This document shows, one piece after another, positions 1 through 6,614 of a stretch of 13,748 nucleotides of DNA (positions within the stretch are counted from its first letter, which is position 1; every line of letters starts with the position of its first letter). Source of the stretch: Bacteroidota bacterium (lineage in GTDB: Bacteria; Bacteroidota; Bacteroidia; Bacteroidales; Paludibacteraceae); assembly GCA_017860335.1 (NCBI GenBank), contig JAFNAU010000168.1, positions 1 to 13,748 on the forward strand, given 5' to 3'. Under the pieces are notes generated by a model. The model was not told where the DNA came from, ran no database searches, and saw only the letters and a list, made by a program, of their open reading frames with translations. A program made the position numbers and the translations under genes.

Positions 1-1
1 C

Positions 2-205
2 GGCAATCCAAACGGTTCCGATTTCTCAGTTGCAGGTATTTGTTCGGCCGATGGTCGTCATCTGGCAATGATGCCTCACCCCGAACGTGCGATATTCCCA
101 TGGCAATGTGCCAATTATCCTGCTGAACGAATTCAAAACGATGAAGTTACACCGTGGGTGGAAGCATTTATTAATGCCCGTAAATGGGTGGAAGAAAAAA
201 AATAA
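2..205 (+). CDS. purL: Phosphoribosylformylglycinamidine synthase, C-terminal end (partial)
   Basis: Only the last 67 codons are in the window; the gene enters from the left edge and ends at TAA 203-205. The visible protein contains MPHPER, the His-Pro-Glu end of a class I glutamine amidotransferase catalytic triad (the nucleophile Cys lies upstream, outside the window). It is followed by a W/Y-rich C-terminal tail as in long-form PurL. The family converts FGAR to FGAM with ATP and glutamine in de novo purine synthesis in the cytosol; this C-terminal domain releases ammonia from glutamine. The identification rests on a short segment, so a different class I amidotransferase cannot be fully excluded, but the GNPNGS...GICS...MPHPERAIFPWQ pattern fits PurL well. 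Confidence 0.85.
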   Translation, partial: GNPNGSDFSVAGICSADGRHLAMMPHPERAIFPWQCANYPAERIQNDEVTPWVEAFINARKWVEEKK

Positions 206-304
206 TTTAACATACTGATTATTATCTCATTATATTTTTCATTCAATGTAAGATGAATTTAATTTTTTAATTAACATTACAACAAATCACTTAATATCAG
301 GATT

Positions 305-1188
305 ATGGTTAAAGAATCATTAAAAAAGTTTGCTTACCTATCAATTGCAGCAGCAATACTAACAATTGGATTAAAATTCGGAGCCTATTTTCTTACTGGT
401 TCGATGGGTTTATTTTCTGATGCTTTAGAGTCCTGCGTTTCAGCATTTCTGAAAGACCGGCTGATAAAGATCATGAATTTGGGCATACAAAAGCCGAATA
501 TTTTTCAAGTGCCATTGAAGGTGCGCTAATTCTGGTTGCTGCATTCAGTATTATCTGGTCTGCAATACCGCGCATCATTCATCCGCTTCCTCTCGAAAAC
601 GTCGGAGTTGGTTTACTTATCTCAACCGGTGCATCAGCCATTAATCTGGCTGTAGCTTTGATCCTGATAAAAAACGGCAAGAAACGACATTCTCTTTTAC
701 TGGAAGCAGACGGCAAACATCTGATGACTGACGTGTGGACTTCTGTGGGTGTATTGGTGGGCATCGGACTGGTCAAACTTACCGGACTGAACATTTTAGA
801 CCCGATAATAGCAGTTATTGTCGCATTAAACATCATTTGGACAGGCGTACAACTGCTTCACCGTTCCGGAAACGGATTGATGGATTCAGTCATTTCTCCC
901 GATAAGCAAAAACTGATAACCAACTTTCTGGAATCGCAAAAAGAACAGGGTATTGAATATCATTCACTGATGACCCGTCAGGCCGGACAACGAATTTTTA
1001 TCTCATTACATTTGCTTGTTCCGGGCTCATGGTCGGTTCAGAAAGGACACGACAAATCTGAATATATTGAAGAGTATATAGAAAACCTGTTTGAACTTCC
1101 GGCAACCTGTTCAACACACATTGAACCCATCGAAGACCCTGCATCTCTAAACGATATAGGTATTGACAGAAAAAAAACTATAATGTAA
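305..1188 (+). pseudogene. Cation diffusion facilitator (CDF) transporter, broken by internal deletion and frameshift
   Basis: Two reading frames together encode a CDF-family metal efflux protein. The first (ATG 305, open to 529) gives helix 1 and the helix 2 metal-site motif SDALESCV, ending near 439. From about 442 the homology continues in another frame: ISERPADKDHEFGH, KAEYFSSAIEGALILVA, the second metal site HLMTD (His-x3-Asp), DPIIA, and a cytosolic C-terminal dimer domain with MTRQAGQRIFISLHL, to TAA 1186-1188. Intact relatives have roughly 12-16 more residues between LESCV and the ERPAD motif, the core of transmembrane helix 2, so a stretch not divisible by three appears missing at about 440. 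The product as read would stop after 74 residues and could not transport. Family role: proton-coupled export of Zn2+, Fe2+ or similar ions across the inner membrane. The alternative is an assembly or consensus error, since the rest of the C-terminal frame is clean. Confidence 0.85.
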
Positions 1189-1199
1189 CAAGCTTGTTA
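1186..1199. repeat. Perfect 14-base palindrome overlapping the CDF stop codon
   Basis: TAACAAGCTTGTTA is a perfect inverted repeat that includes the stop codon of the broken CDF gene. A related CTTGTTAT string recurs about 50 bases downstream, before the next gene. It could be an operator, but no adjacent regulator supports this and it is not followed by a T-tract. Confidence 0.35.
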
Positions 1200-1268
1200 T
1201 AAATATTAATCTTGTTCATTAATAAACGATAGAGTGGATTGAATTGACTTGTTATTATCAAAATTATA

Positions 1269-1925
1269 ATGAAAAAATTAACCCTGTCTATAGTTTTTAT
1301 TTTTTGCAGCTATATATCATTGCTGGCAGTTACAGATTCTCAATATATAAAAACAACATTTACTGACGGGGGTTTTGTAACTGTATGTCAGAAAGAAGTA
1401 AATTCTACTGGAACTGAAACGAATACTGTTATCAACCGGATGATTAATGAGTTTCATACCAAACCCATGAGACTTTTTGACTGGGCATTGAAAGATATTG
1501 GATTACAGGGACAGCAAAACAACGAGATGATAATCATATTCAAATCTTCGCGTTTAGACAAAACTACCGGAATTACACATGGACTTGTTGATGTAATAAT
1601 ACCCAACCTGCAGGATATCCGGGATATTGAAGTGAATGCCATAGTAAAGAATGAAATTCAACCTAATGGTCAACTGATAGGATCAGTAGATGTTCTTAAT
1701 TCGGATTTTTTAATAAAAAAAGCTTATGCAACCATCACTTCAATACCATTGAAAAACGGAAATCAGTTACTTAAAACAGAAACACATATTCAGTTTGGAT
1801 GGCTTTTGAAATTTTTCATCACTCAGAACCGTTATAAAAATATCGTTGAATGGCGTATTGACAAATTCATCGAAAATATGCAAAAGGAGGCTGAAAAAAG
1901 CACCTACTCACAGACAATCTATTAG
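1269..1925 (+). CDS. Exported protein of unknown function
   Basis: I do not recognise this 218-residue protein with confidence. It begins with a classical signal peptide (MKK, a hydrophobic stretch at about 5-20, likely cleavage after SLLA), so it should be exported to the periplasm. The mature part is a mixed alpha/beta sequence without transmembrane segments. Its C-terminal third has beta-like segments, then FGWLLKFFITQNRYKNIVEWRIDKFIENMQ (read in two overlapping pieces: FGWLLKFF and YKNIVEWRIDKFIENMQ), a long amphipathic helix. That is reminiscent of the last helix of START/SRPBCC lipid- or ligand-binding folds, but this is only an impression. It lies 42 bases upstream of prfA in the same direction and may be co-transcribed with it. 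No lipobox is seen; Cys13 lies inside the signal core. Confidence 0.8.
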   Translation: MKKLTLSIVFIFCSYISLLAVTDSQYIKTTFTDGGFVTVCQKEVNSTGTETNTVINRMINEFHTKPMRLFDWALKDIGLQGQQNNEMIIIFKSSRLDKTTGITHGLVDVIIPNLQDIRDIEVNAIVKNEIQPNGQLIGSVDVLNSDFLIKKAYATITSIPLKNGNQLLKTETHIQFGWLLKFFITQNRYKNIVEWRIDKFIENMQKEAEKSTYSQTIY

Positions 1926-1967
1926 AACCAATAATACTCTCTTACAACGTAAAATAAAATTAATTAT

Positions 1968-3056
1968 ATGGCAGAAAATTCTTTATTACAAAAATTAGAC
2001 GGACTTCAACACAAATACGAAGAAATATCCATGCTGATAACCGACCCTGCAGTGATTGCAGATATGAAGCGGTACATCAAGCTGAATAAGGAATACAATG
2101 AATTAGACAAAATAATGAATGCTGTAAAGGAATATAAAACAGCATTGGCCAACATAGCTGAAGCCAAAGAAATTTACGATAAAGAATCTGACACCGAATT
2201 GCGTGAAATGGCAAAAGCCGAACTCGATAATCTGGAACCTCAAATCCCGGTTATGGAGGAAAATATCAAACTGCTGCTCATTCCTGCCGATCCGGAAGAC
2301 AATAAAAACGTAGTAATGGAAATACGCGGAGGCACCGGAGGAGATGAAGCGGCAATTTTTGCCGGTGATTTATTCAAAATGTACACACGCTACTGCGAAA
2401 ATAAAGGCTGGAAAGTGGAAGTAACCGACTTCAGCGAAGGTACAATCGGCGGATTTAAAGAAATTATTTTCACTGTGTCGGGCGAAAACGTATATGGAAC
2501 ATTGAAATACGAATCGGGAGTTCACCGTGTTCAGCGCGTACCAGTTACCGAAACACAGGGACGTGTTCACACTTCGGCATCGACGGTAGCCGTATTGCCC
2601 GAAGCCGATGAATTTGAAGTGGACATCAACCCGGCCGATATCGATTTTCATACATCGCGTTCAGGAGGTGCCGGTGGACAGAATGTTAATAAAGTGGAAA
2701 CGAAAGTTCAGCTCACCCACCGCCCTACCGGCATTGTGGTAGTTTGTCAGCAGGCACGAACCCAGCTTGGCAACCGCGAAATAGCCATGGAAATGCTTCG
2801 TACGAAAATCTACAACATGGAATATCAGAAACACATTGACGCGATAGCATCCAAACGTAAAACATTGGTATCAACCGGTGACCGGTCGGCAAAAATCCGC
2901 ACCTATAACTATCCGCAGGGACGAATCACTGATCACCGCATCAATTATACAATCTATAACCTGACTGCATTCATGAATGGTGATATTCAGGATGTGATTG
3001 ACCAGCTTATCATTGCTGAAAACGCTGAACGAATGAAGGAAAGTGAACTGGCATAA
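1968..3056 (+). CDS. prfA: Peptide chain release factor 1
   Basis: A 362-residue class I release factor of normal length for RF1. It recognises UAA and UAG in the ribosomal A site and triggers hydrolysis of peptidyl-tRNA. The N-terminal helical domain (about 1-110) is followed by the codon-recognition domain with the tripeptide PVT at 192-194 in RVPVTETQGRVHTS; this is the PxT signature of RF1, where RF2 has SPF. The catalytic GGQ is at 236-238 in SGGAGGQNVNKVET. The C-terminal RIRTYNYPQGR-type segment is also present (KIRTYNYPQGRITDHR). The start ATG is followed by MAENSLLQKLDGL, the usual RF1 beginning. The next gene starts on the base directly after the stop codon, so the two are probably translationally coupled. 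In many Bacteroidales prfA sits beside pyrF, as it nearly does here. Confidence 0.98.
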   Translation: MAENSLLQKLDGLQHKYEEISMLITDPAVIADMKRYIKLNKEYNELDKIMNAVKEYKTALANIAEAKEIYDKESDTELREMAKAELDNLEPQIPVMEENIKLLLIPADPEDNKNVVMEIRGGTGGDEAAIFAGDLFKMYTRYCENKGWKVEVTDFSEGTIGGFKEIIFTVSGENVYGTLKYESGVHRVQRVPVTETQGRVHTSASTVAVLPEADEFEVDINPADIDFHTSRSGGAGGQNVNKVETKVQLTHRPTGIVVVCQQARTQLGNREIAMEMLRTKIYNMEYQKHIDAIASKRKTLVSTGDRSAKIRTYNYPQGRITDHRINYTIYNLTAFMNGDIQDVIDQLIIAENAERMKESELA

Positions 3057-3554
3057 ATGGAAACTGTCATCAAATACAATAAAATAAAACCTGTCACGCT
3101 TCTGATTGTATCTTTAGCGTTTACGTTTATTTGTATCTGGTTGATTTATGACAGTAACTTGAAAAGTATCACCGGATATGCAGGACTTGTCTTATTCATG
3201 ATATTTGACGTTTATATTGTATTCCGGGTGAGAAAAGGCGGAGGTATCATACTCAATGACCGAGGTATTGTTACCGACCGGAATAATCCTGATGACACTT
3301 TTATCAGTTGGAATGAAATTGAAAAATTTTCATTGTACGAAGCCAACGGCATCCGAACTATAAATATACATCTGACTAATCCGGGGGCATTGATTGAACG
3401 ACAAACTAAAAAAAGTGTCAGGAAGAATATGCAAATCAATCAAACTCTTTATAATGCTCCGGTCGGAATAAACCCCAATTTACTGGATATCAAATACAAG
3501 CAACTGGAAAATCTGCTGATGGAAAATCTGGAGACTTACAAAAAAACAACTTAA
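3057..3554 (+). CDS. Small membrane protein, STM3941-like, between prfA and pyrF
   Basis: A 165-residue protein with two hydrophobic helices near the N-terminus (about residues 14-30 and 37-56) and a soluble C-terminal domain. That domain starts at GGGIILNDRGIVTDRNN and has alternating beta strands (TFISWNEIEKFSL, IRTINIHLTNPGALIE), ending in a helix LLDIKYKQLENLLMENL. This architecture, a two-helix hairpin followed by a PH-like domain with a W-x-E-I strand, matches the STM3941 / PH-like bacterial families as I remember them; their function is unknown. The ATG begins on the base directly after the prfA stop and the gene ends 12 bases before pyrF, so it belongs to the same transcript. Inference: a membrane-anchored accessory protein with no demonstrated link to translation or pyrimidine synthesis. 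Confidence 0.82.
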   Translation: METVIKYNKIKPVTLLIVSLAFTFICIWLIYDSNLKSITGYAGLVLFMIFDVYIVFRVRKGGGIILNDRGIVTDRNNPDDTFISWNEIEKFSLYEANGIRTINIHLTNPGALIERQTKKSVRKNMQINQTLYNAPVGINPNLLDIKYKQLENLLMENLETYKKTT

Positions 3555-3566
3555 CACAACACTAAA

Positions 3567-4403
3567 ATGACTAAGCAGGAACTATTTGAAAACATAAAAC
3601 GCAAGGAATCATTTCTGTGCGTGGGACTCGATACCGACATCAATAAAATTCCCGAACACATTCTGAACAATTCGGACGATCCTATTTTTGACTTTAACGT
3701 ACAGATTGTAAAAGCGACAGCCGATTTGTGTGTTGCTTATAAACCCAATCTAGCATTTTACGAAAGCATCGGACTTGCAGGCTGGGATGCACTGGAACGT
3801 ACCGTCGATTACATTCGGGCTGAATACCCCGATCAGTTTATTATTGCCGATGCAAAACGCGGCGATATTGGAAATACATCGGCTATGTATGCCCGAAGTT
3901 TTTTCGGCAATATGGATTTCGACGCTGTAACAGTAGCTCCATACATGGGCGAAGATTCTGTGACACCGTTTTTGACTTATGAAAATAAATGGGTCATACT
4001 GCTGGCGCTGACTTCCAACAAAGGCGCATTTGATTTTCAACTCATGAAGGATGCCGACAGCTCAGACCGTTTGTTTGAAAAGGTGCTGAAAAAATCACAA
4101 TCGTGGGGAACCGCTGAAAATATGATGTATGTGGTAGGCGCTACAAAAGCAGAAATGCTGACTGAGATCCGTTCAATTGTACCTGAGCATTTTTTGTTGG
4201 TTCCCGGTGTGGGTGCTCAGGGCGGAAGTCTGGCAGAAGTAGCCGAGTATGGACTGAATGATCAGTGTGGATTACTGGTCAATTCTTCCCGCCAGATAAT
4301 CTATGCATCATCTGATTCTGACTTTAAAGACGCTGCACATGATGAAGCCAGGAAACTACAGGCTGAAATGTCGGATATACTTAAGAACAGAGGTTTAATT
4401 TGA
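3567..4403 (+). CDS. pyrF: Orotidine 5'-phosphate decarboxylase (type 2)
   Basis: A 278-residue enzyme that decarboxylates OMP to UMP, the last step of de novo UMP synthesis, in the cytosol. The catalytic motif DAKRGDIGNT carries Asp95, Lys97 and Asp100, the D-x-K-x-x-D charged array of the family. The N-terminal substrate-contact segment CVGLDTDINKIP and the C-terminal phosphate-loop region FLLVPGVGAQGG and LLVNSSRQIIYAS are also present. The length and the sequence around the catalytic Lys fit the longer type 2 PyrF branch rather than the roughly 230-residue E. coli type. It lies 12 bases after the small membrane protein gene and probably shares the prfA transcript. Confidence 0.97.
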   Translation: MTKQELFENIKRKESFLCVGLDTDINKIPEHILNNSDDPIFDFNVQIVKATADLCVAYKPNLAFYESIGLAGWDALERTVDYIRAEYPDQFIIADAKRGDIGNTSAMYARSFFGNMDFDAVTVAPYMGEDSVTPFLTYENKWVILLALTSNKGAFDFQLMKDADSSDRLFEKVLKKSQSWGTAENMMYVVGATKAEMLTEIRSIVPEHFLLVPGVGAQGGSLAEVAEYGLNDQCGLLVNSSRQIIYASSDSDFKDAAHDEARKLQAEMSDILKNRGLI

Positions 4404-4457
4404 GAGACACATAAATCTCAAAACAGATATTCTGATTACTTCATTCAGCAGTAAAAT

Positions 4458-5675
4458 ATGTTTAATAAATCAGAAACCATGTCCGAATTTAGCACACATC
4501 AGATTAATCGTCTGGCTGAACTGAAAATTTTGTTTGATGCAATCACCTACAAAAACCATCCGGTCGAAGCCATTAAGAAGTACCAGAAGACTATCGACGA
4601 TACAATATCCGATGATGTAGTGATACTGGTACATAACCTGATGGAAAGCAGCTATCCGATGGAGGATATAAAATCCGGCATCAACAAACTGATCAATGTA
4701 TTGCGCCGCTCACTCGACAGCTATTCGTATTCAGCGCCCGCAACCGATACATTTTTTGATATTTGCATTCGTAACAACAATGAGGTTAAGAACAGACTAA
4801 ACAAACTCAGACCTTTTATCCTGCAAATCAACAAGCAGGAAGTTACTGAAGATATCATAACCGAAATGCTCCGTTTGTGGAAAGAAGTTCAGGAATTCAC
4901 TCAGTATTATGTTATTAAGGAAAATGTACTGTTTCCTCTGGTCGAAAAACACCTGTCTCAATACCGTTGCATTGCCGTGATGTGGTCGATTCACGATGAC
5001 ATTCGGCGTAACCTGAACGATCTGACCAATCTGCTTGCGTCAGGTCAGTTGGACCTTCAAAAGCTAAACCGGCTTACCGGTGAGGTATTTTACAACATTT
5101 ATTCCATTGCCTTCCGCGAGGAAAGATTGCTTTATCCGTTTATCGCTAAAAATGCACCTGCCACTGAAATTGAAAATTTGTGGAACGAAAGCGTTGAGAT
5201 TGGTTTTCCATATTTTAATCCGCAGAAGAAATACGCTGAACCAACTGGAAATAACTTTTCATCCGGATTGGTTGATCTCAAAAGCGGAGTTTTATCGGCT
5301 GAGCAGTTAATACTTATTTTCAATCATCTGCCGGTCGATATTACCTATGTGGATGAAAATAATAAAGTTTGTTTTTTCTCAACTCCAAAAAAAAGAACTT
5401 TCACCCGCACAAATGCTGTACTGGGACGCGATGTACGAAACTGCCATCCTCACGAAAGTGTTCATGTGGTTGAACAGATTGTCGAATCATTTCGCAATGG
5501 CACAAAAGATAAAGCTGATTTCTGGATAAATATGAAGGGAAATAAGATATTAATTCAGTATTTTGCCGTAAGAAATGAACGAAACGAATACAAAGGCGTC
5601 ATCGAAGTCACTCAGGAAATATCTGAAATTCAGGCTCTGGAAGGCGAAAGACGAATACTTGACTGGCATCAATAA
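4458..5675 (+). CDS. DUF438 / hemerythrin-like / PAS domain protein with altered iron ligands
   Basis: A 405-residue soluble protein with three domains. Residues about 17-85 resemble DUF438 (LKILFDAI...PVEAIKKYQK...MEDIKSGINKLINVL). Residues about 100-250 are a four-helix HHE/hemerythrin-type domain recognised by YYVIKENVLFPLVEKH, VMWSIHDDIRRNL and FREERLLYPF. Residues about 280-400 are a PAS domain (LPVDITYVDENNKVCFFS, VLGRDVRNCHPHESVHVV, ADFWINMKGNKILIQYF). Proteins of this architecture are thought to sense oxygen, nitric oxide or redox state. Here two expected metal ligands look replaced: Asn108 where the first helix usually has His (NNEVK instead of NHEIR), and Tyr150/151 where relatives have His before the KEN motif. 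Glu155, His179 and Glu221/222 remain. The domain may bind metal poorly or differently. Met8 (4479) is an alternative start. Confidence 0.87.
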   Translation: MFNKSETMSEFSTHQINRLAELKILFDAITYKNHPVEAIKKYQKTIDDTISDDVVILVHNLMESSYPMEDIKSGINKLINVLRRSLDSYSYSAPATDTFFDICIRNNNEVKNRLNKLRPFILQINKQEVTEDIITEMLRLWKEVQEFTQYYVIKENVLFPLVEKHLSQYRCIAVMWSIHDDIRRNLNDLTNLLASGQLDLQKLNRLTGEVFYNIYSIAFREERLLYPFIAKNAPATEIENLWNESVEIGFPYFNPQKKYAEPTGNNFSSGLVDLKSGVLSAEQLILIFNHLPVDITYVDENNKVCFFSTPKKRTFTRTNAVLGRDVRNCHPHESVHVVEQIVESFRNGTKDKADFWINMKGNKILIQYFAVRNERNEYKGVIEVTQEISEIQALEGERRILDWHQ

Positions 5676-5744
5676 CTATACAGAAAAAACTATTTATCAG
5701 TTTAATCGTTTTAATATTAATAATCCATATTTTATCAGATATAT

Positions 5745-6032
5745 ATGAAAGATTTTGTTGACTATGTGGAATACATAAGACCTGATAATGCAAAGGTGCG
5801 TGTAGCGTTTGAAATGCTGGGCAATGAAGTGCTTTTTTATTTCTGCGAATACCAGCATACCGATAAGGGAGAATGGAAACTGATGGTGTCTTCCGACAGC
5901 GAATACTTCAATTATTCAGTTGAAAATGAAAAGGGCGAAACACGTCATTTCAGCATTAAATATCCCACTAAAGAGGAAATAGAAAAAGCTCAACAGCTGA
6001 TTATAAACAAATACAATATACTCAGTATCTGA
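5745..6032 (+). CDS. Small protein of unknown function
   Basis: A 95-residue acidic soluble protein I do not recognise. It has alternating strand-like segments (AKVRVAFEMLGNEVLFYFCEY, read as VRVAFEML and EVLFYFCEY; WKLMVSSDSEYFNYSV; RHFSIKYP) and a C-terminal helix KEEIEKAQQLIINKYN. There is no signal peptide or membrane segment. It is 69 bases after the DUF438 protein gene in the same direction and is the last gene before the hairpin terminator at 6117, so it may be the tail of the prfA-pyrF transcript. Codon use resembles the flanking housekeeping genes, which supports it being a real gene. Confidence 0.75.
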   Translation: MKDFVDYVEYIRPDNAKVRVAFEMLGNEVLFYFCEYQHTDKGEWKLMVSSDSEYFNYSVENEKGETRHFSIKYPTKEEIEKAQQLIINKYNILSI

Positions 6033-6116
6033 CAGGTTTATTAAAAACTATTGTTGTCCGATAAATAATACAAAAAATTCTGTAATTTACTGTAATTGAA
6101 ACTAATAAGAACATCA

Positions 6117-6137
6117 AGCCCCACCGGGGCTCTTTTT
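6117..6137 (+). terminator. Rho-independent terminator after the 5745 gene
   Basis: AGCCCC (6117-6122), loop ACC, GGGGCT (6126-6131), then CTTTTT. It has a perfect 6-bp GC-rich stem and a T-tract on the plus strand, about 85 bases after the stop codon of the upstream gene. On the minus strand the stem is not followed by Ts, so it acts only on plus-strand transcripts. Confidence 0.85.
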
Positions 6138-6154
6138 CCTGTTGTTACCTAATC

Positions 6155-6215
6155 GCTACAAATATTTTGCAACGCTGTTGCAAAAACAGCCACAGAGTGG
6201 CTAAATCTTTGTAGC
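6155..6215. repeat. Inverted pair of hairpin-TTTGTAG repeats (REP-like), can fold as a three-way junction
   Basis: Two hairpins lie side by side: TTTTGCAAC-GCT-GTTGCAAAA (6165-6185, 9-bp perfect stem) and AGCCAC-AGA-GTGGCT (6188-6202, 6-bp perfect stem). Each is flanked on its outer side by TTTGTAGC reading outward: the minus-strand copy at 6155-6162 (seen as GCTACAAA) and the plus-strand copy at 6208-6215. The two flanks are exact reverse complements, so the whole 61 bases can fold as an 8-bp closing stem with two side hairpins. The same hairpin-then-TTTGTAG layout recurs at 13684. This looks like a dispersed palindromic repeat in a head-to-head pair. On the minus strand AGCCAC-TCT-GTGGCT is followed by GTTTTT and could also end tRNA-Arg transcripts. 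Confidence 0.7.
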
Positions 6216-6222
6216 AAGATGT

Positions 6223-6246
6223 CTGCCCTTTTGAGCAGTTTTTTTT
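6223..6246 (+). terminator. Weak hairpin followed by eight Ts
   Basis: CTGC (6223-6226) can pair with GCAG (6235-6238) across an 8-base loop, followed by T x8 (6239-6246) that ends one base before the tRNA gene. The stem is only 4 bp, so this is at best a weak plus-strand terminator; with the repeat just upstream it could close a short noncoding transcript. Low confidence. Confidence 0.35.
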
Positions 6247-6247
6247 G

Positions 6248-6321
6248 TGATCTCGTTGAGATTCGAACTCAAGACCCACAGCTTAGAAGGCTGTTGCTCT
6301 ATCCAGCTGAGCTACGAGACC
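6248..6321 (-). tRNA. tRNA-Arg, anticodon UCU
   Basis: Read on the minus strand, the 74 bases fold as a standard cloverleaf. The acceptor is GGTCTCG/CGAGATC (one G-T pair) with discriminator A; the D stem is GCTC/GAGC; the anticodon stem ACAGC/GCTGT encloses loop CTTCTAA with anticodon TCT; there is a 5-base variable loop; and the T stem TTGAG/CTCAA has loop TTCGAAT. It decodes AGA and AGG arginine codons. CCA is not encoded and must be added after transcription. A Bacteroidetes-type promoter lies just upstream on the same strand. AGA is rare in the housekeeping genes here but dominant in the gene at 11943. Confidence 0.97.
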
Positions 6322-6337
6322 ATTTACAAAAGTGGTG

Positions 6338-6368
6338 CAAAAGTAACCCAATTTTCCCAACTTTGCAA
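6338..6368 (-). promoter_or_regulatory. Bacteroidetes-type promoter for tRNA-Arg
   Basis: On the minus strand TTGC (plus 6365-6368) is separated by exactly 19 bases from TACTTTTG (plus 6338-6345), a full match to the -7 consensus TAnnTTTG of the Bacteroidetes housekeeping sigma factor. The predicted start falls about 10 bases ahead of the tRNA 5' end, leaving only a very short leader. Confidence 0.8.
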
Positions 6369-6614
6369 TACTTTACCTTAAAAATAAAACAAATCATTCA
6401 TATTTGCTAAAAAATGAGTAATATTGCAAACTGAAAGCGGTTTTGACACTTTACCGACAATATATTTCGGAATTTAATTCAGAAAACCACTTTTTATTTC
6501 ATATTTCTTTTTTCCGCACAATCGGGAAAATTACAGTAAAATATTGTTTGTCAATTTCTATTATCAGTATTGAAGTCTTACAGCTATATCAATACTCAAA
6601 TTAAAATTCTCAGG
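6369..6614. other. Noncoding region upstream of thrA
   Basis: About 250 AT-rich bases between the tRNA promoter and thrA. I find no protein gene, no riboswitch I can name, and no leader peptide rich in Thr or Ile codons that would suggest attenuation of thrA. Imperfect -7 look-alikes occur (CATATTTG at 6399-6406, TATATTTC at 6461-6468), but neither has a TTG element at the proper distance, so the thrA promoter cannot be placed. Confidence 0.6.

Noticed and set aside
6248..6321. Integration site of a mobile element at the tRNA
   Set aside because: No integrase, no duplicated tRNA 3' end and no foreign-looking block borders the tRNA; only the hairpin repeat pair is adjacent.
6219..6410. Plus-strand open frame of 63 codons over the tRNA
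   Set aside because: It covers the complete minus-strand tRNA-Arg and its promoter; not a protein gene.
6322..6614. Threonine attenuator or leader peptide before thrA
   Set aside because: No short frame rich in Thr or Ile codons and no terminator hairpin pair was found.
6570..6614. Upstream in-frame start of thrA at 6570
   Set aside because: The 15 extra residues do not match the family N-terminus, which begins MKVIKFGGTS at 6615.
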